Shown here one piece after another: positions 6,950 to 10,695 of a DNA stretch of 10,695 nucleotides (the first letter of the stretch is position 1; every line of letters begins with the position of its first letter). The notes under the pieces were generated by a model. It was not told the DNA's origin and searched no databases. It saw only the letters and a list, made by a program, of their open reading frames with translations. Origin of the DNA: an uncultured Novosphingobium sp. (GTDB lineage: Bacteria > Pseudomonadota > Alphaproteobacteria > Sphingomonadales > Sphingomonadaceae); contig CALMBN010000223.1 of the NCBI GenBank assembly GCA_937860195.1, positions 1 through 10,695 on the forward strand, in the 5' to 3' direction. Made by a program: the position numbers and the translations under genes.

Positions 6950-8821
6950 CTACCCCATTTTCTTCAGCAGCCAGGCGAAATTGCCGCCCCCGCGCGAAAC
7001 CAGGCCCGAGACGACCAGTTGCTGGATCGGCTGCGGTCGGCCGTGGCCATCGGCCCAGATGCTTTCCTCGATCGCCACCTGGCCATCGCCCCCGGCAACG
7101 AACTGCCAATACGAGCCATCGGGCAAGGCCAGCCCCGCGCCTTGCCCACTCTCGCTCAGCCCAACCTCGATCCCGGTGCCGAGATGAAAGCGGATTGCAT
7201 AGCCGACCTTGCCGCTCTTGCCCTTGCCGCCCGTGGGGATCAGCAAGTCTTCGCCGCGCAGTTCGGTGCCATCGTCGCGCAGGATCAGGATCCGGCGGTG
7301 GATCAGGCCATAGCGGCCGGCATATCCGTTGTGGCTTGCTTCAAGCCGGGTCGCGCCACCGTGTCTGTCACCCAGCAAGGTCCGGCGGTCGACCTCGACT
7401 TCGGTAACCCCCCCGCCGATCTTGCCGTTCATCAGGATTGCGGTCGAATTTGCGTCGTCGAGCACCAGCGTCGAATGCGCGGCAGTAGCCCGCAGGCCTT
7501 GCTCGAGCCGCACCGGCATCAATCCGCCGGCACAAGCTGCACCGCCGCAATTGACAATCAGCCGGTGCCCGGCGTGACTGAATTCGAACGCCAGGGTTGA
7601 GGCGCAGCCCGAGCGCGCGTGCCTGGTCAGCGGCGGCGGTGCGGCATCGAACTGGAGCAAGCCTTTTTGCGCGACGACCCGCTGATAGCCCCATTGCCTG
7701 ACATCGCGCAGCGGCCGGGTCCGCACACCTGTTGCCGCGACCAGTCCGGACAGCTCGCCTGCATCGACGGCCCAGCCGCCCTGCCACGAGCCGAGCGAGC
7801 CGTCGCCGTGAGTCAGCACCAACAGTGGCGGGACCATCAGGCCCATGATTGTTTCCAGTGCTTGCGGCGGATCGCGCTTCACCGCCTGATAGCAGGCCCG
7901 CAATTTGACCAGCAGTGCAATCGCTTCGATTTGCGCCATCGGGCTGCGCGAGAGCACCCCGCCATCGTCGCCGACGAGCTCGCCCAGCGCGCGGACCAGG
8001 CCGGCCTCGCCAAACAGGCGGCGCGGCTTGCCATCGGGCAGCAGCAGTCCGGCCGCGATGATCCCGCACCAGCCGGCGACCTGTGCGAGCAAATCCTCAC
8101 CCCGCCCGACATTCTTGTCGAGCCAGCGCGCGGTATCGCTCAGCGCGGCGAGCATTTTGGCTCGAAGTAACTTGTCATTCCCCGAGAGGATCAGCGGGGC
8201 ATGGACCAGCCAGTTGAGCTCACGCGTGCCGGCGTTGGCGACAGACCAGGCCGGACCTTTGCCCGGTTTGGATGGCATCCTGGGGTTGGCAGCGAGCCAT
8301 GCTCCGAGAATCCGCTCGGCCACAGGAGTGACCGTTTCACGCGGCGCGCTTGCTTCCAGATCGGCCAGCCAGGCGAAGGAATGAACCACCCGTTCGAGCG
8401 GCGGGGCCATTCGCGCCGCGCCGACGAAGTCGATCTGGGCAATCGGCGATTTGGCCCCATGGACCAGAAAGTGCCCGGCCCGAAGCGCCGTTCCCGGCAC
8501 CTTGTTGCCCACAAGCGGATTCGTCACCGTCGCAAGCAAGCGCGGCTTGCTCGCCTTGCGAAAAGGCGCGGCGAGGGTCGAGGCGGGGATGCCCAGCCGG
8601 TAGGCCAGCCGCAGCAGCCGCTCGCCCGCGCCGACCGAAGGCGGGGCAAAATCGGCCAAGGCCAGTGCCCGGCCGGGTTCGACCAGTTCACCGGGCTTCT
8701 GGGCAGGCAAGGCTTTGCTCACCAACCCGCCTTCATCCGATTGGCCCAACGGGATCGCCGGACCATCCATCGGCACCTCACCGTCTGGCACCTGGCGGGT
8801 GGAGAGCGCGGCATCGACCAT
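6950..8821 (-). CDS. Heparinase II/III-family protein
   Basis: A 623-residue protein. About 60-360 is the alpha-helical (alpha/alpha toroid-like) part, with AAGLLLPDG and [24 protein letters not shown] as recognisable helices. From about 385 it is the beta-rich heparinase II/III domain (Pfam Hepar_II_III): [20 protein letters not shown] (405-424) and the His block [14 protein letters not shown] (447-460, His449 at the position of the family's 'HntlvvDg'). Family members cleave acidic polysaccharides by beta-elimination, but the substrate here is unknown. I see no signal peptide at this start, which is odd because known heparinase-type lyases act in the periplasm or outside the cell. An internal Met18 would not add one. 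ATG 8821 lies 3 bases after the rpe stop and the gene ends 7 bases before purH, so it is buried in a housekeeping operon. As I recall, the rpe-heparinase-purH order is common in sphingomonads. Confidence 0.88.
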   Translation of the reverse strand: MVDAALSTRQVPDGEVPMDGPAIPLGQSDEGGLVSKALPAQKPGELVEPGRALALADFAPPSVGAGERLLRLAYRLGIPASTLAAPFRKASKPRLLATVTNPLVGNKVPGTALRAGHFLVHGAKSPIAQIDFVGAARMAPPLERVVHSFAWLADLEASAPRETVTPVAERILGAWLAANPRMPSKPGKGPAWSVANAGTRELNWLVHAPLILSGNDKLLRAKMLAALSDTARWLDKNVGRGEDLLAQVAGWCGIIAAGLLLPDGKPRRLFGEAGLVRALGELVGDDGGVLSRSPMAQIEAIALLVKLRACYQAVKRDPPQALETIMGLMVPPLLVLTHGDGSLGSWQGGWAVDAGELSGLVAATGVRTRPLRDVRQWGYQRVVAQKGLLQFDAAPPPLTRHARSGCASTLAFEFSHAGHRLIVNCGGAACAGGLMPVRLEQGLRATAAHSTLVLDDANSTAILMNGKIGGGVTEVEVDRRTLLGDRHGGATRLEASHNGYAGRYGLIHRRILILRDDGTELRGEDLLIPTGGKGKSGKVGYAIRFHLGTGIEVGLSESGQGAGLALPDGSYWQFVAGGDGQVAIEESIWADGHGRPQPIQQLVVSGLVSRGGGNFAWLLKKMG

Positions 8822-8824
8822 GGC

Positions 8825-9487
8825 TCATCCCACCCCCTTCAAGGCGGCGATATTGGCGGCATAGTGTTCCGGCCCGCCCTTGAAGGTCGCAGAGCCTGCT
8901 ACCAAAACGTCGGCCCCGGCTTCAACGCAAAGCCGCGCAGTTTCCGCATCAACCCCGCCGTCGACTTCAAGGTGAATCTGCCGACCAGTCTTGTCGATCA
9001 TCTTGCGCAGCGCCTCGATCTTCTTGAGCTGGCTGGGGATGAAACTCTGCCCGCCGAACCCGGGATTGACGCTCATCACCAGGACCAGATCCACCTCGTC
9101 AATCAGGTAGTCGAGCAGCTTGGCCGGGGTGCCAGGATTGAGCGAAACCCCGGCCTTTTTGCCCAGCGCCTTGATCGCCTGAACCGTCCGGTGCGCGTGC
9201 GGTCCGGCTTCGGGGTGGAAGGTGATGATATCGGCCCCGGCCTCGGCAAAGGCCTGAAGATAGGGATCGACCGGCGCAATCATCAAGTGAACGTCAAACA
9301 CTTTGGCGGTGTGCGGGCGCAGTGCCTTCACGACCATCGGGCCGATGGTGAGATTCGGAACGAAATGCCCGTCCATCACATCGACGTGAATCCAGTCAGC
9401 CCCGGCCGCGTCGATCGCGCGCACTTCTTCGCCCAGCCGGGCAAAGTCGGCCGAAAGGATCGAGGGTGAAATCAACGGGGCTGCCAT
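8825..9487 (-). CDS. rpe: Ribulose-phosphate 3-epimerase
   Basis: A 220-residue TIM-barrel enzyme of the pentose phosphate and Calvin pathways that interconverts D-ribulose 5-phosphate and D-xylulose 5-phosphate in the cytoplasm. Length is typical. Landmarks: [14 protein letters not shown] (6-19), the metal and acid-base residues in IHVDVMDG (His34, Asp36), VHLM (His67), [12 protein letters not shown] (138-149), and VDGGV with the second catalytic Asp (Asp176), then AGSATFKG phosphate-loop residues (197-204). The start ATG 9487 gives the standard N-terminus. A Shine-Dalgarno-like AAGGAG (9508-9503) is rather far away, 15 bases. It is the first gene of the rpe - heparinase-like - purH run. Confidence 0.97.
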   Translation of the reverse strand: MAAPLISPSILSADFARLGEEVRAIDAAGADWIHVDVMDGHFVPNLTIGPMVVKALRPHTAKVFDVHLMIAPVDPYLQAFAEAGADIITFHPEAGPHAHRTVQAIKALGKKAGVSLNPGTPAKLLDYLIDEVDLVLVMSVNPGFGGQSFIPSQLKKIEALRKMIDKTGRQIHLEVDGGVDAETARLCVEAGADVLVAGSATFKGGPEHYAANIAALKGVG

Positions 9488-9636
9488 CGGTGCGTCGCAA
9501 AGCTCCTTCCCCGGCGCTTACCCACCACATCTTGGGGGGACAAGCGCGCTCGCCCGCCTTTTCCACACCAGTGCCTGATTTTACGCCGCAAACAGGGAGC
9601 GTTTGACCGCAATTGACCGGTGCGATTCGCGCAGGC
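9488..9636. promoter_or_regulatory. Divergent intergenic region, with candidate rpe promoter
   Basis: These 149 bases separate rpe (leftward) from the HprK-like gene (rightward). For rpe, a good -10 (TAAAAT on the minus strand, 9583-9578) would give a leader of roughly 85 bases; its -35 is poor. For the rightward gene, TTGACC occurs twice, at 9603-9608 and 9613-9618, ten bases apart. The first copy could serve as a -35, with a weak -10 GATTCG near 9624-9629. No convincing operator palindrome is seen beyond a short CAAAC/GTTTG pair around 9589-9606. Confidence 0.35.
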
Positions 9637-10695
9637 ATGGCGGCGGCGATGAACAAGCTGGTCGATAATCATCCCGGTCCGGGGTTGCTCGCGCACGAGG
9701 CGCGGGTGACATACGGCCCGGTTCCGCGCGAATTGGGCGGGCAGGCAATGCCGCCGGGCTCGATTCTGCTGGAAGGTGAGCAGTTCCTGCTGCGGACCCT
9801 GACCGGCTTTGGCCTGCATTATTGCAAGGGCGAAGGCGTAACCATCGAACGCGATCCGGGTGCCGATCCAGTCGAAGAAAACCTGTGGCTCAACGGCAGC
9901 ACCTATGCCGCGATTGCCGCGATCCACGGGTTTTTGCCGTTCCACGCCTCGGCGGTGGTGTGGCGGGGGCAGGCCTATGCCTTCACCGGGCCGAGCGGTG
10001 TCGGCAAATCGACCCTTGCCGCAGCGCTGGGTCAGCATGGTTTGCCGCTGCTTTGTGATGACACTCTGGTGCTGGACGTTTCGAACCCTGAGCAGATCCT
10101 GTGCCTGCCTGGGCACAAGCGCCTCAAGCTGACCGACGATGCCTTCGCCTTGACCGGCGCTGAGCGGCTGGAGAAAGTCGCGGTGGGGGTCGACAAGCAC
10201 TATGCCGTTCCGCCCGGCGGAATCCTTGCCCAAGTCGTGCCGCTGGCCCGGCTGACCTTTCTGGAGGATGCCGATCGGACCGGGTTTGAACCGATCATCG
10301 GCGGTGAGCGGATTGCCCGGCTCAACGACGATCACTACACTGCCGAACTCTATGCGATGGCCCGCAGCGAAGGGCTGGCCGATCGATTTGCCCGGATTTC
10401 CCGGGTCGCGCGACATATTCCGATGGAGCGGTTGACCCGGCCCCGTGATCCGGCGCAATTTGCCACTCTGGCAGCGCATATCGCCGTTGCCCTCAGCCAG
10501 AAAGGCAACCGCGTGGCTGTGATCGACATCGACCCGCAGGGCAACGCCGCGACGGGTCTTGACATTCGTCCCGAGGATCGCCGGCATTCCAGCTATGACG
10601 TGCTGACGGGCGCCTGTTCGTTCGACGAAGCGGTGATGGCCACGCAGGTTCCGAACCTCTCGATCATCGCCGGTTCGCAGGATCTCTCCGGTCTC
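9637..10695 (+). CDS. HPr-kinase-like protein running in frame into a ParA-type fragment (3' partial)
   Basis: The frame is open from ATG 9637 (alternatives TTG 9613, ATG 9649; all with weak RBS) to the window end: 353 residues, no stop. Residues 1 to about 283 form an HprK-like serine kinase C-terminal domain protein. The usual LPFHASAV strand (101-108) precedes the Walker A loop GPSGVGKST (118-126), then LLCDDTLVLD (138-147, the HPr-kinase-type acidic pair) and LPGHKRLKL (154-162). Such proteins phosphorylate serine on a protein or peptide; sphingomonads carry long HprK relatives, some acting on lasso peptides, but the target here is unknown. The protein resembles those ~280-300-residue relatives rather than the short alphaproteobacterial HprK. 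From about residue 278 the sequence changes into ParA (see the next entry) without a stop or new start. The kinase assignment is firm; the fusion as a real protein is doubtful. Confidence 0.75.
   Translation, partial: MAAAMNKLVDNHPGPGLLAHEARVTYGPVPRELGGQAMPPGSILLEGEQFLLRTLTGFGLHYCKGEGVTIERDPGADPVEENLWLNGSTYAAIAAIHGFLPFHASAVVWRGQAYAFTGPSGVGKSTLAAALGQHGLPLLCDDTLVLDVSNPEQILCLPGHKRLKLTDDAFALTGAERLEKVAVGVDKHYAVPPGGILAQVVPLARLTFLEDADRTGFEPIIGGERIARLNDDHYTAELYAMARSEGLADRFARISRVARHIPMERLTRPRDPAQFATLAAHIAVALSQKGNRVAVIDIDPQGNAATGLDIRPEDRRHSSYDVLTGACSFDEAVMATQVPNLSIIAGSQDLSGL
10474..10695 (+). other. ParA/Soj-type ATPase fragment lacking its Walker A start
   Basis: Residues from about 283 of the frame read IAVALSQKGNRVAVIDIDPQ then GNAATGL. 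This is the part of a chromosome-partitioning ParA that directly follows its N-terminal KGGVGKTT loop. SSYDVLTG (318-325), a block with AVMATQVPNLSIIAGSQ (332-348) and DLSGL (349-353) continue the ParA pattern up to the window edge. The first ~20-30 residues of a normal ParA, including the deviant Walker A, are absent. Without that loop this part should not bind ATP by itself. It is either the remnant of a deletion fusion or a misassembly. The rest of the gene lies outside the window. Confidence 0.7.

Noticed and set aside
6049..7407. A 452-codon open frame on the plus strand
   Set aside because: It lies antisense to purH and the heparinase-like gene, both clearly identified. Its translation has the Arg/Ala/His-rich look of a GC-rich shadow frame.
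8201..9469. A 422-codon open frame on the plus strand
   Set aside because: It is antisense to rpe and the heparinase-like gene, has no recognisable family and shows a composition typical of shadow frames.
9472..10587. A 371-codon open frame on the minus strand
   Set aside because: It overlaps the HprK-like/ParA frame, whose motifs are clear. The minus-strand translation has no family motif.
9637..10695. A lasso-peptide biosynthetic cluster signalled by the HprK-like kinase
   Set aside because: No precursor peptide, cyclase (asparagine-synthetase-like), protease or PqqD-type gene is visible. The DNA upstream is rpe and the downstream part is a ParA fragment.
1..10695. CRISPR arrays, insertion sequences, tRNA or rRNA genes, toxin-antitoxin pairs, phage genes
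   Set aside because: I looked on both strands and saw no regularly spaced repeats, transposase motifs, cloverleaf or rRNA signatures, or convincing toxin/antitoxin pairs. The gaps between genes are all under 150 bases.

Overview
The window looks like chromosomal DNA of a GC-rich alphaproteobacterium, most likely Sphingomonadales (Sphingomonas, Novosphingobium or Erythrobacter relatives). This rests on high GC (60-70% in most lines I counted), on close resemblance of the Dxs, PurH, Rpe and Fur-family proteins to sphingomonad versions as I remember them, and on a heparinase II/III-family gene lying between rpe and purH. No database search was possible, so the taxon is an inference.

Layout. 1-1279 (+): the C-terminal part of an amidohydrolase, a GC-rich hairpin, and an NnrU-family membrane protein. 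1289-3504 (-): dxs, then a small one-TM protein of unknown function whose start overlaps the dxs stop. 3589-4516 (+): a VOC (glyoxalase-fold) protein and a GNAT acetyltransferase. 4521-9487 (-): a long run in the order rpe, heparinase II/III-family gene, purH, a hairpin, a 63-aa membrane-anchored protein, and a Zur-like Fur-family regulator. 9637-10695 (+): an HPr-kinase-like protein that runs in frame into a ParA-type ATPase fragment and leaves the window open.

The genes are mostly housekeeping. Dxs makes DXP for isoprenoids, Rpe serves pentose-phosphate interconversion, and PurH finishes IMP synthesis. Rpe, the heparinase-like protein and PurH are separated by only 3 and 7 bases and should form one transcript. 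Convergent gene pairs abut with 9 bp (NnrU / small protein) and 4 bp (GNAT / Fur) between stop codons. No non-coding stretch exceeds 150 bases, and I see no tRNA, rRNA, CRISPR array or insertion sequence.

I did not find a clear new multi-gene system. The strongest anomaly is at the right edge. The HprK-like kinase joins in frame to a ParA that has lost its own Walker A segment, with no stop codon or ParA start between them. It is either a real deletion fusion or an assembly chimera, and I lean to the second. The left edge also shows a sharp composition change in its first 60 bases. Other points of interest are the AT-richer small membrane gene behind dxs, a hairpin just after purH, and a possible leaderless promoter for the Fur-family gene.
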